Of a DNA stretch of 64,000 nucleotides, positions 11,601 to 22,050 are shown piece after piece. Within the stretch, counting starts at the first letter, position 1. Each line of letters starts with the position of its first letter. The position numbers and the translations under genes were made by a program. The notes beneath the pieces are model-generated. The model made no database searches and was not told the DNA's origin. It worked only from the letters and a program-made list of their open reading frames with translations. This DNA comes from Nansenia antarctica (Eukaryota; Chordata; Actinopteri; Argentiniformes; Microstomatidae). The stretch lies in NCBI GenBank assembly GCA_963989245.1, contig OZ022340.1, positions 51,899,351 to 51,963,350 of the forward strand, in the 5' to 3' direction.

Positions 11601-14331
11601 CTCTGGATGAGTGCTCCTTCAGGTCCCTGTCCACAGGCCCTGGTGGGGCTCAGCACACTCCACTCACCCAGAGTGGTCAGGAGGGGCTTGGGGTTGAGAC
11701 AGCAGGGGCCCGCAGGGACTTGACGTTCAGTCTCTCACCCGCCAAGGCCACAGAGGTCAGAGGTTGGAGCACAGCAGACGGCTCCACTGACACACTGCCC
11801 CCAGTGGCCAAACATGATATCTGTGTTGGTACAGAGCAGACCCTCAGAAGGTGCCATCACACCCAGACCCAGGGCCCTTCTACTGCAGAGAAAGACGTCA
11901 ACACAGTAGTCCAAAAGTCAGACCTGGACTACCTAACTGAGGTACCTCTCTCTCTCTCTCTTAGTCATGTTTAGAGCAGTCATGGAAAATAATAATAATT
12001 TCGGAACTATACAAATGTAATAATGATTTTTTTTTTTTTTTTTTTTTTTTAGGAATTCATCAACATGACATTCGCCCAAGAGGAACTGAAGGAGCTGAAA
12101 GAAAAACTGGCAAGGTACTTGTACCAAAATTAAGGCCTAGGCTACACTGAATTTCTATTATTTTACAGTACTGTCTCAATTATATTTCAATCATTTTCTG
12201 GGTCTACCAGTACGTGTGCATGCCCAGTGTACCTGAATACGCAGTTCCATGTGACCAGAGATTTTTTTTGCCCAACAATGAGAAAACGCTTGTGTGGCCA
12301 GAGATCGAAATTGCATTTCGTCTTTGTTTTGTCGTCGTGTAGCCTAGGTCTAAAACACCTGCACTCTGCAATCAATTACTTTTGATTAAGTATTACTTTG
12401 TATATTTGGATAAACTTGTTACAGCTTTAGAGTTAATTTTGTTGTTAATATTTTGTCTTTTTTCCATTCATCCTCAACATTTTCCCCCTCTGCTTTTATT
12501 TCCTTAAAAAGTCTTACAGACTCAGATCTCAGTAAGATCTCCCCAGTATAAATACATTATAAATAAAGAGTTTCTAAATGTGCCTATTTCAGCTCTCCAG
12601 GCGGTGGGCGAGGTGGGGGTTGTGATGGGGAGCAGGGCTGTGACAGTGCTCAGCGTGCCCAGCGGGCAGAGTTGTGTCTACTGGCTCTGCAGTATGGGAT
12701 GTGCCAGCATCACTGCTGGATGAGTTACTACACATCCCCCGAGGGAGACCGCCTCGTCCAAGGGTAAGGGACAGGATGGAAGCACCCGGGGAGGCTGGTG
12801 GTGGTAGGAAACGGAGGATGGGCTCATTGTAATGCATGAAATGGTAATCCTTGTCAGTGGGCCACTGGAGGCAGAAATCGGAGGGCGGGCTCACTAACGC
12901 AGGAGATAAAATGGAATCATAATACCCTTGCCTTTTCCTGCTGACTCCTCATCATAATTAGTGTTGTTCCGATACCGATACTAGTATCGGCATGGCCACC
13001 GATACGCACAAAAATGCTGGTATCGGTATCGGCGAGTACTTTACAAAAACGTAAGTTTTTATTTTATTTTTTTTTATTTTTTACTTAAGTTTTACAAAAA
13101 CTTTACGAGTTTTACAAAGGTTTTGAGCAGTGCCAGACTAAGTGTTAGCAATAATTTTACATCGAGGTGAGTATGCGGCTCAAAAAACATGTTTTTTTGT
13201 TTTGTTTTTTCAAACGCCGTGGTATCGGATCGGTACTCGGTATCGGCAAGTACTGCACGGTCAGGTATCGGTATCGGGATAAAAAAATGGTATCGGAACA
13301 ACACTAATCATAATCCATCATAAGTGTGACCCCCCTTTAATCATAAATTATCAGTTTAGGGGGAATTTCAGAAGTAGTTTTTAGTTGGATTGTCCTTGTT
13401 TTGCCACAAGTCGAGTGGGTAATAGCTGAAGAATACTGATTTATGCATTGAAACATATAATATTTTTTTCTATTTGAGAGTGCTGGTCTTATTATTTACT
13501 AGGTGTGTAATTCCCCCAGTAGGAGTGAGGGCCCACCTGAGACCCTGATGAATGTGCTGCAGGTCCTGGAGGGAGACTACAGAGACATGAAGGGGAAGGT
13601 CCTCTCAGGGGTGCCCCTGGACCAGCTCAAACCTCTGTCTGTGGACTCCCGGGGGATCACCACCGGCACCCGCTACACCCCTGCACAGGTTAGCTAGCTC
13701 CCGCAGGTATCAATTCTGAAATAACATTTTAGTGTGGGGGTGTGTGTGTGTGGGGGGAGGCTGAAATCTAGGTAGGTAGAAATCTGAGGAGTGGTTCCAA
13801 GTGGTAGTATATTGTATAGGAATTTGTCGTAGGAGGTTGCAGTTGGTGGCATCAAATCAAGGCCTAAAGTCCTCTGTTCATTCATACACCAATAGTCAGT
13901 ACCTCAGTCATAATAATACTTTCTTATATTTACAAAACGCATATACAAGTATAATCTCAGTCTCAATTCTAACAGGAGGGTCCAAGTGGGAGAGGTCCAA
14001 TTACCCTCCCCAAGGCAGAAGGCAGCACAGCTGTGAAGGCAGTCACCCGTGAGCCCCAGCAGAATGGGACCAACCGTGGGAACAAGCCAGGTAAACACAG
14101 TGGGGCAGTAAAACCTCAGCCTTCACATTTATTTATTTGATTTATTCATCAATTGGAGAAATTGAGAATTCTGATTCTCTACACTTGTAACTCACCCACT
14201 CGCAGGGGGAGTAAGAGGGAAAGACGTCAACTCCAGCGAGGCATGGTTTGATGCTGTGGAGGACCTGGGACCTGCAGAAGCAGCTGTGAAGACTGAGAGT
14301 CTGGCCATGGTAGTGGAGAAGACAGAAGAAG
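8231..14331 (+). CDS. Multi-exon gene, 3'-truncated; possibly RBM44-like
   Basis: Nine exons chain with consistent GT/AG sites and phases: 8231-8288, 9007-9111, 10648-10722, 10914-11941, 12053-12114, 12593-12763, 13520-13688, 13976-14090 and 14206-14331, about 636 codons. The ATG at 8231 follows an acceptor (ttttccag) by 3 bp, so an upstream 5'-UTR exon is expected. The N-terminus has a compact segment (VFDLLEATQGVLALTDRKLL, then LIQEEGGLFRFLQRHPALEV). A long acidic, Ser/Gln-rich region follows in the large exon, then a short coiled segment (EELKELKEKL), a Cys/His-bearing stretch (LQYGMCQHHCWMSYYTS) and GVPLDQLKPLSVDS, and finally SSEAWFDAVEDLGP. This order reminds me of the germ-cell protein RBM44, but I am not sure. 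If so, its RRM is missing, because the chain stops in phase 1 at a good donor (GAAG|gttagt) with no RRM exon before the hAT element. Confidence 0.72.
8564..8606. repeat. (GT)n microsatellite
   Basis: About 20 GT dinucleotides lie in intron 1 of the 8.2-14.3 kb gene. Confidence 0.9.
9150..9320. mobile_element. MITE-like fragment (ggaatgagg family)
   Basis: The sequence has imperfect inverted ends (gagacagatatcaggacgg and, on the right, gtgagcctgtcctcgg) and an inner gtttgat hairpin. Related copies occur at 47095-47220, and in part at about 8870-8940, 12775-12905 and 29205-29290, all sharing the ctcattgtaatgc/tggaatgagg motif. It sits in intron 2 of the gene. Confidence 0.5.
9640..10440 (-). 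mobile_element. Non-LTR retrotransposon 3' fragment
   Basis: On the minus strand, about 119 residues (9897-10256) read as the C-terminal end of a LINE polyprotein, with the run LHWYIFIYKSILGLLPSYLS followed by YGLRTQDIITYSIPLVRTMK and KGKRAF. This motif string is common in fish LINE open frames. An A-rich, taaaactaaaa-type tail follows, ending near a typical ttatttatacaggtaaaaa border. The fragment is 5'-truncated and lies in intron 2 of the gene. Confidence 0.55.
10914..11941 (+). CDS. Large internal exon of the 8.2-14.3 kb gene
   Basis: This 1028-bp exon starts in phase 1 after tgctgtacag and ends in phase 0 (CTAACTGAG|gtacct). It encodes about 342 residues rich in Ser, Gln, Glu and Thr with few hydrophobic clusters, so it is probably disordered. 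One ordered island near its middle has clustered Cys and Trp (CTEECSEYCHRLHRLLWLDL, then WTYDDCPVNLVNEEWSLDEC). Codon use is GC-rich compared with the flanking AT-rich introns. An ATG at 10916 opens the frame, but two upstream exons join in phase, so I do not take it as the start. Confidence 0.75.
12959..13306. mobile_element. 348-bp hAT MITE with 8-bp target duplication
   Basis: The ends are perfect inverted repeats beginning tagtgttgttccgatacc. The flanks 12951-12958 and 13307-13314 are both atcataat, an exact 8-bp target duplication as made by hAT transposases. The inside has several gatacc/ggtatc arrays and no credible coding frame. It sits between exons 6 and 7 of the gene, counting a 5'-UTR exon. 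Confidence 0.88.
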
Positions 14332-14409
14332 GTTAGTACTGGAATGGGGATAAAGCTCTGAAGCCCAAAAGATTCAAAGATGTTTTGAGTTTCAAATAGT
14401 TTCGTGTAA

Positions 14410-14678
14410 TATGCACCAGGGCTGGACTGGGACACAAATTAGGCCCTGCCATGTGGCTCAGACCGGCCCAACACAATCGGTCCGACACCGCCGATCAACA
14501 TGCTGGCAGTCTGTTGAATATACCATGTAAAAACCCCTATAGAGCGGAGTAAGTGACATGGACAGCAAGTATACCAATGCAAGTTTGAACCAGTGTACTC
14601 ACTCACTGTTGACGTACTCCACGGTGATGAGACATGGCTGCTGTGCTGAGCAAACAATACCCATACTCAATACTGTTA
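14410..14678. other. Possible hAT MITE remnant, one end visible
   Basis: The stretch begins cagggctggactggga, a hAT-like end that I know from fish MITEs, but no inverted partner was found before the larger element at 14679. Nothing coding was seen. Confidence 0.3.
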
Positions 14679-14814
14679 CATTGATGCAAACTAGTCACCT
14701 TTCGGCGAAATTTGCCGTTTTTAACTCAAAATAGGTCATCCACGTGAATCATGGAGATTTGCAAAAAAAAAATAAAATAAAAAAAATAGGGGGGGGATCA
14801 TGAAAGTTGTGTCG

Positions 14815-15121
14815 TGACGTCATCATGGGCAAAGCAGTTCGTTTCAGTGAACTCATTCATTACAATCAGTTCACTAAAAAGATTTGTCCAAAAGAGTCGT
14901 TCATCCAATCATTCAGTGCTTCTCAGAGCTTCGACTTACTGCGCGTAGTCCATTCACTGAACTGAAACACGTCAGTGTCCAGTGAGCTGAGAATGTAGGG
15001 GCGGGGCCGCCTTCGTAAATTCACTTGGCGAGTGACGGCCTCTCGTCCAATCAAATTACTTGGTCCATTATAACATTGAACCCAGTGTGGGCTGGGCTCT
15101 GGCGAATTTACGAACGCGGAT
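14815..15121 (+). promoter_or_regulatory. hAT promoter region with CRE and CCAAT
   Basis: A consensus CRE (tgacgtca) is at 14815-14822, and a CCAAT-containing module (cctctcgtccaatcaaatta, inside 15008-15121) lies upstream of the noncoding exon whose donor is at 15357. The same module occurs in the other hAT copy at 46284-46408 and inverted in an unrelated-looking element at 49811-49948. Promoter role is inferred. Confidence 0.5.
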
Positions 15122-15801
15122 AAAGGTACCGTTTTCAAACAACTGAAAGCTACTATAAATATCGTACCCTATTATGTAAAGACTTAGAATTTCACGACAC
15201 TTAATTATTAAATAAAATATTTGGTACTACTTCGAGACTTTCAAGACGAGGCTTCCCACCAGTTCAGTCAGTGACACCTGACACCTGACACCTGCCTGTA
15301 ATTAGTTCAGATTTCCTCGCCAGCGAGTTGCATCGTGGAGAACTGCACACACTCACGGTAAGTAACCTGTTTGAGTAATTATATTATGGGGGTGGAAAAA
15401 AATGAAGTATATATTAATAAAAAAAGAAATGCGGGTGGTGAGGTAACTTGCCATGTTAAGGTTTCTTCTAGCTTGCTAACGTAACGTAAATTAGCAATGG
15501 TTCTTCTCCATAGATTACGTTTACAAGCACACCAAATTCAGATTAAAGTCAATATGCAGGGTATTGTAACCGAATAGGTGTTTATATGCGCTGTAGCAAC
15601 TGAATATTCTGTTTACATTTGAAAGGGAAAAATAATCTGGCCGCATGTAACTGCGTATTAAGGTACACTGGGCATGCGCGTACTGGTTGAATACAGGAAT
15701 ATGGTGTGCATGTAACGCAGTCATTGATATCTACTTTAGCATCATCAGTAGCCTAACTACTAGTAGCCTAACTGTACCACCCGCTTCAATTTGTTTTCAG
15801 A

Positions 15802-18800
15802 ATGAGAATGAAAGAATTTGGAGAGGAAGATGCCATTATTGTGGCTCAGCTAGATGCAGGAGTGAGGTGCAAGTGGAGCTGGTCCTGGCTGAAGCTAGAC
15901 TCAAAGAGTGACGTAAAGGGCAAAGAATATGTGTTCCCTATATCTCGGTTTTTTAAAAAGATTGACAAACCAGGACATGCCCGGTGCAGCCTCTGCTGCA
16001 AAGAGATTAATTATTCAACCAAGGGCTGCCATGACCTTGTGGCACATTGTAAAACTGACAAACATTGCCAAAAAGTGGTGACAATTATGACCACACACAG
16101 TGTCATACCACCGTCAGCAAGTCAGGGCCCATCACAGCAGAGCCCATCAACTCAGGGTCCATCACAGCAGATCCCATCTGCTCAGGGCCCATCAGTGCAA
16201 GGCCCAGAGAAGATGAGAGAAAGAGTTACGGTGCCAGTACCCCTTTTTGAAAGGGTAGCAAATGCAGAGGTGAGTGTGCATAATTATAGTGCTATATAGA
16301 TAACAACTAGCACAGATAATATAAAGTCGTAAGCCTAGACTTTGTTAATCAGAATAGGAAATCCCCCATATACAGTGAATCGCAGTATTGAATTATTTTT
16401 ATAATGATGTCATGTTTACTTATTACAAGCTATGTGCAAGTGGTAACATATAAAATACTAATACTATTTTCGGGGGGTTTCCAGGCAATGGTTCTTGCAG
16501 TTCTTGCAGAACATTCCCTTCCCCTCTCTATAGCCCCTGTCATCCGTGAGCTTGCTGAGACACTGGCTCTGGATAAACCAGCTCTGGCAGGCATGAAGCT
16601 ATCCCGGACAGCTGCCACATACAAGATGGTCCAGGGCCTGGGGCACACCTTCTCAGAGAGGACGTTTGAGAACATTCGGTCATGCCCTTTCTCCATCAAC
16701 CTGGATGAGAGCACATCAAGCTCCAATAAGAAGGTGCTGTCAATCCTTGTCAGCTACTTTAATCAGGAGCTGAAGCATGTGGTCGTCGAGCACCTTGGCT
16801 CCATTGAAGTCCTAAAGGGCACTGCTGAACATCTGGAAAAGGCCCTAGTGACCTTTTTCAAGGAACACTCAATTCCATTTACTAACATGGTTAGCATGAT
16901 GATGGACTCCTGCAACGTCATGCGAGGGAGTAAGTCCGGGCTGGAGACCAGGATAAGGTCAAAGTACTGCCAGAACCTCCCGGATGTTGATGGAGATTCC
17001 TGCCACCACATCCACAATGCCGCCAAAATGTTTGCTGCGCCCTTTGGCCACTACCTTGAGCAGCTTTTCACGGACCTCCACACAGACCACCAGTGGGCTT
17101 CAGACCAGGTAATTGTCATAGATATTGTGAAATACATGCCTGTACCAGAAATACTTGTTGCATAATGGCAAATAGGCTAAGTAAGCCCTTTTTTTGCCTG
17201 TTTTCAGTTGAAATACCTGATGGAGGTATGCGAGTTTATGGGCATTCCAGGCACCAATCCACAGCGGTTTGTGGCGCATCGTTGGCTTTCAGCCTATGAT
17301 GTGGGCCTCAGCACTCGCCGAATGTTCCCTGCATATAAGGTGCTCTACTTCGGGTTCCTCAGTCAGGCAGACCAGACCCTTTACAAAGCAGTCCTAGAGG
17401 AGATGTACAAGGACCACAGTGTTGGTGAGCGGGCAAAGGCCAGGATCCAATTTTTCCACCAGGACCTAAAAAAAAAAGGTAAAATTCTTTAAATTAATCT
17501 AATATTGTAAAGAGGGGGCTCAGCCGCCCACAATCTTATGTGATTAATCCTCTTGTATACTGTATGTATTCCAAAATACATTGTATTTCATCTCTCTCTT
17601 CCAGGAATGACGCAAGTTGGGAAGGACAGGAAAGAAAGGGTGTGGAAGAAGCTCTGGTTTGAGAGTCGCAAAACAGACCTCCAGCTGAGCATTTACCTCG
17701 GCGTCCTTCCCATCATGAAGGAGTATGTGATGGTGTTCCAGGTGTGTATTTTCACATAATGAATTAGTGAATTATCAATCTCTGATACATAAACTAAATA
17801 GGCCTATCCTTGTATTCTCTCATTAGTTAGATTGTGATATAAACAGACCCTCAACTGCAAGTCATGTCTGTGTATGGTAATAGAATTGTTGTAGCATTTT
17901 ATAATAATGCCACTATTCACAGGGCAGCCAAACCCTTGTCCACAAGCTGCATGACAAGCAGCTTGAGGTTGTGAAAACCTTCATGGGGTGCTTTATCAAG
18001 GCTGAGAATCTCCACACCACCCCAAAGAAGCTCATGGAGTTGGACTTCAAAGACAAAATGCTGCCTCTCTGTGAGCTGTATGTCGGACAGGTGGCGGAGA
18101 AACTGAAGGCAGAAAATCCACGCAATCAGGTTAGTAAATGTATTAAAAATGGCAAATCAAACATTTATACATTTCTCCAGGTAAAATGATTTAATTGCAA
18201 TCGTTTTAATGTTTTCCAGACTGTGCTAGAGTTTCTGGAAACAGCGAAGACTGCATACATGTCGACAGCGGCATATATGCAGAAAAAGCTGCCACTGGAC
18301 AGCAGGACCCTGCAGTCACTGTCTGCTTTGGACCCATTGGTGAGAGGACACTCCGAGACGGGCATCCTCCTGAAGCGGCTGGCAGGGATGATGAGCCACT
18401 TGGTGCCACCCCAATTTGACGTGCCAATGGAAGTGATCAAATTCAGCAATGATCCCCCCTTCCCCTGTACATTGATGGGGACAACATGGGTAACTGGTGG
18501 GCAAATATTATTGACACTGGAAGGTACCCAGGCCTCAACCATGTGGTTCGAGCGGCACTCTCCATTTTCCATGGACCAATGGTGGAGTCATCATTCAGTG
18601 CCATGGGAGATATAATTGACTCCAAAAGCACCAAAATGAGCATGGACACTTTTAATGCCATCCAGACCACCAAGTATGCCCTCAGGTCCAGGGGTCAGAC
18701 AGCGATCCAGATGTTCAGGAGAGAGAATGTCAAGTTCTCAAAGGTTGACAAGGTCCTATGCAAGAACATCCACACTGCAGGCTCAAAGGACAAGGCTCGC

Positions 18801-18995
18801 AGACAACAGGCCCTGTTAAAGAAAAAAGGGAGGCAGGAAGAGTTTGGTTGCCAGCCAACAACCAGTGCTGCACAAAGCAGGAAGACTGCAGTGGAGGAGG
18901 ACAGGCAAGCCACAGTGAGGCACATGGCTGCTCAAAAAAGAAAAAAAGCACTGGAAGTGCTGGTACAGGCAAAAAAGCCCAAAAAGCACAAGTGA
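15802..18995 (+). CDS. hAT transposase, six coding exons, one frameshift
   Basis: Exons 15802-16269, 16485-17108, 17208-17478, 17605-17741, 17923-18129 and 18220-18995 join with GT/AG sites in matching phases. The N-terminus carries a BED-type zinc finger (CSLCCKEINYSTKGCHDLVA followed by HCKTDKH). The RNase-H-like core has the expected early acidic motif (INLDESTSSSNKK) and a later MMMDSCNVMRGSKSGLE. The C-terminal hAT dimerisation region has MVESSFSAMGDIIDSK, and a Lys-rich tail follows. Near 18454-18459 (a run of six C) the frame changes by one base, so the last exon is read in two frames; this is either a real inactivating indel or a homopolymer error. The long host-like intron structure is typical of fish BED-hAT genes that NCBI models as genes. 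Confidence 0.8.
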
Positions 18996-19379
18996 TGTGC
19001 TTGGTGGGATGGACTGGAGTGGGTGGATGGTTGGGGTATTCATCAGAATTGGTTTTATTTGTTAAAAAATAAATGTTATTTGTAGTTCAACATTGTTCAA
19101 AATATATTTACAAAATAAATTATACATCTAATTCTAATGCGTTTTCATTATTGTTACCACTGCTTCATAGATCTGAATAACACTGACAGGCTTTATATGT
19201 GTCCCTTGAACAGAGCTTGTATAGAAAAATGATGCATTGCATCATGGGAAGGTGCCTGGGCGCCGCGCAATGATAATTTCCGTCGTTTTCAGTGAAAAAA
19301 ATGTTGTCACCTTTTTGGGCCATCACCAGTTTGCACCCCTGATATGAGACCTAATAGTCATCTGAAACCTTCCATACAT

Positions 19380-19570
19380 TGGGATTTAACCTCCTCCAGC
19401 CTGACTCCCACTCCACCTGCTCCAGCCAGCCGGAGGAGGAGTTGTTCAGTCTTATCGCATGCAGGAAGAAAAGATCTCCTATAGCGCTCCGTAGTGCAAC
19501 GTGGATAACACCGCTCGGCTGGGACTGAAAAAAAAAACTGGGCCCACTGCGTCTTTCCAGAACCAGGATC
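19380..19570 (-). mobile_element. Small LINE-like fragment
   Basis: The minus strand reads as RCTTERYRRSFLPACDKTEQ followed by LLLRL, resembling the Arg-rich C-terminal end of fish LINE polyproteins (RtSRYrxSFLPxAi). It has no visible ends and is 175 bp upstream of the deubiquitinase exon. Confidence 0.35.
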
Positions 19571-19744
19571 AAGTATCACTGTTCTAGTAATTTAACAGAC
19601 TCTCTTAATCCACAGTGACTTCAGTGTTTTGATCCGCGGCGAGAGACATTCCGCTGACAGTCCATCTCCTGTTATATGAGAGCAGCCTTGGAAGTGGAGT
19701 CAGATTGTCTGGTTAATGACTTGTCTTATCTCTGGCACCCTCAG

Positions 19745-20083
19745 ATACGGCTTATGCCATGAACAAGGACGACGACAAGTGGTACAACTTTGATGACAGC
19801 AGTGCATCTCCTGCCAATGATGATCACATAGTGGTGAGTGCCTTAGGCTACGTCAGACATCAGACGCCGCGGCGATGCCCGGCGCCTGGCTATAGTCGTG
19901 TTGCGCAATGAATCTAGACCTACTTTACTGTGTAATGTAGTGTCTTATCACTGACGGGGGAGTTTGTAAAAGTACTGTTATGTAGCTAACTGTGTTGAGT
20001 ACTGTAGCTAACTGTGTTGAGTACTGTAGCTAACTGTGTTGAGGTCAGGCGATCTTGTGTTGGTGAGTAACACTTCTTCCGCT

Positions 20084-20149
<66 letters not shown>

Positions 20150-20435
20150 CCAGTCCAAAGCAGGATACGTGCTGTTCTACCAGCGCCAGGACACGGTGAA
20201 GGGAACAGGCTACTTCGCTCTGGACCGTGAAGAGGAGGAAGAGCAAGAGGAGAACGGGGAGGAGAACGGAGAGGAAGAGGGGGAGGAGAGGAAGAGGAGC
20301 ACCTCGGCTCAGGGAGCCACGGCACAGAGCGACGAAGAGGACGACAACAACGACAATAAGAATGACAACCAGGACGAGGAGGAGGAGGAGGAAGAGGAGC
20401 AGTCGAGTCGCGATGTCACCATGAAAACCAACTGA
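19745..20435 (+). CDS. C-terminal two exons of a USP15/USP4-type deubiquitinase
   Basis: Exon 19745-19833 (phase 1 start, acceptor ccctcag) encodes [20 protein letters not shown] and continues to the donor gtgagt. Exon 20154-20435 encodes [20 protein letters not shown] followed by FALDRE, a long Glu/Asp-rich tail and stop TGA. This is the end of the peptidase C19 domain as in USP15, USP4 and USP11. The acidic tail ending in a Thr-Asn dipeptide and the GTG(Y/F)F(P/A)LDRE run fit USP15 best. The catalytic Cys box and the His of the GHYTAY motif would lie in earlier exons, which are not in the window, so the piece cannot be active alone. Its first exon is phase-compatible with the last exon of the upstream gene (both phase 1), so a chimeric transcript is formally possible. 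Confidence 0.8.
20086..20149. repeat. (GT)n tract as part of a splice acceptor
   Basis: About 30 GT dinucleotides run straight into tttccag at the last deubiquitinase exon. The usual polypyrimidine tract is reduced to four bases. Confidence 0.9.
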
Positions 20436-22050
20436 GACGGGATAGAGAGAGCGAGAGGTGAGACAGGAGACAGGGGATATTCATCCAAAGCCATATGGAC
20501 ACACAGCAGCGCAGCGAGCCGCACTCCGGCCCGGTCCGGGGGGGTGGCGGAGGGGTTTAACACTAGAACAGCCGTGAGGTGTTAAACAGCACCAGTGAGT
20601 ACAAAAAAAAATCTACCTTTGCACTCGATCAAATTTCAGGACCCTCCTTTCATGACTTTTCCTAGATATGTGCGTTCTACCACCCAGCATCTTTACATTT
20701 TCAAAATCGAGTTAGTATAAAGCGATTTTGCAGTATTTCTGTGTGTGTCTGTGTATTTGCCTTGGGATTCGGCTGCCATATTTTTCTCCAAGGCTGCAAT
20801 TCTCTTTTATATCAGCAGAGGTAGCAAGGGGGCACACACTGTGCTCAACCTTCAGGCTTCAGTGCTGAATTAGATACAGTGGATAAGACTGATATTTGTA
20901 ACATAATGTGTTTATATATAGGCTATATATAGCAATAGTGATACATAAGATATGTATATGTACAGACAGTTATGAAAATGATAAACTGTACAGTATGACT
21001 TTTACAATCCCTTCAGATTTGTTGGAGCTGAGGTTTTTTTTTCACCCAAGTTCCATGCAATAGTGATAAGATATTATGATATGTGTAGCCTATGTACAGT
21101 TATGAATGATACACTGCACAGTATGTACCTATCAAGCTGTGTGGTATTACATAGGTACCACAGCAAAGTAGTTCATCAACAAATATTATATAACAAACGG
21201 ATATTTATAATATTGTATATAATGTCTTTTTTGATGATTATGCCTGTACAGCGCTGTCAATTTTCAAATAATGCTATAGGCTATATATATATATATATAT
21301 CTACCCTCCCTCCACCCCCACCCAGAGAGCTTTGGACTGTCTGGATATGAACACTTGATCTCTGCACTTTATATTTATATTAATTATGACTCTTGCACTT
21401 TGATGTTGGTTTGCACTGTCTTGTCCTGTCTTGCACCTATCCTGCTGTAAACCGTGCTCCATTGTTCCAAACCAAATTCCTAACATGTTTACATGTCATG
21501 GCAATAAAAGTCTTCTGATTCTGATTCTGATTCTGATATGAATGTTCAGTTGTGATATGAAGTAGCCAACAATTCTCATGTCGACCATGATAATAATAGG
21601 CTACAACAGGGTTGTACATAGATATACGCAGATTCATATTTGGATAGTTGATTTTGGCACCATTGTATAGTAGCCAATTGCAGAGAGTATACATTATTTT
21701 GTTTGTTTACTGCACATTATAAATGAAATGAAAATAGCTGTTGTGAAAAGTGAAAATGAAGTGTGTTCATGTTGCAGTGAAATCTATTTACATAGATATA
21801 TCAGATGTGATATTTCTACTACAAACGAACACAGAGAGACAGATAATTCAAGTAACATTTTTATTTACTTGCAATGTTCACTTCAATTCTTCCAAGTAAA
21901 AAGTATGGTAATTAATATGAACACCAATATATATTTAAAAAAAGTAGAAAGTGAATAGGAGGTCGCCGGAGCGCTCAGCGTGGGCGCTGTCAGGTAGACA
22001 GGGCAGGAGAGGCATCAGGCCTGGCCATGGGACAGATGTGAATGATGGGA
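20436..22050 (+). other. Probable 3'UTR and downstream sequence
   Basis: No further coding exon was seen after the stop at 20435. A canonical aataaa at 21503 lies inside a LINE/SINE-like tail (gtcatggcaataaaagtcttctgattctgattctg, 21488-21536). A (TA)n tract is at 21279-21300. The true end of the 3'UTR cannot be fixed; another candidate signal, caataaagttgtg, is at about 29150. Confidence 0.35.

Larger units (their letters stand above)
14679..19341 (+). mobile_element. Nearly complete hAT transposon, 4.66 kb
   Basis: The imperfect terminal inverted repeats are cattgatgcaaactagt at the left and, read inverted, caggggtgcaaactggt at the right. Inside are a promoter region, a noncoding first exon (donor at 15357/15358) and a six-exon transposase. 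Its first 940 bp recur at 45972-46912 and its last 45 bp at 29688-29732, which confirms both ends independently. The 8 bp on the left (tactgtta) and right (atatgaga) do not match, unlike other hAT copies in this window. Confidence 0.85.

Noticed and set aside
13503..13519. Acceptor at 13502 for the unknown gene
   Set aside because: It would put the exon out of phase with the previous one; the acceptor at 13519 (ttcccccag) keeps the frame.
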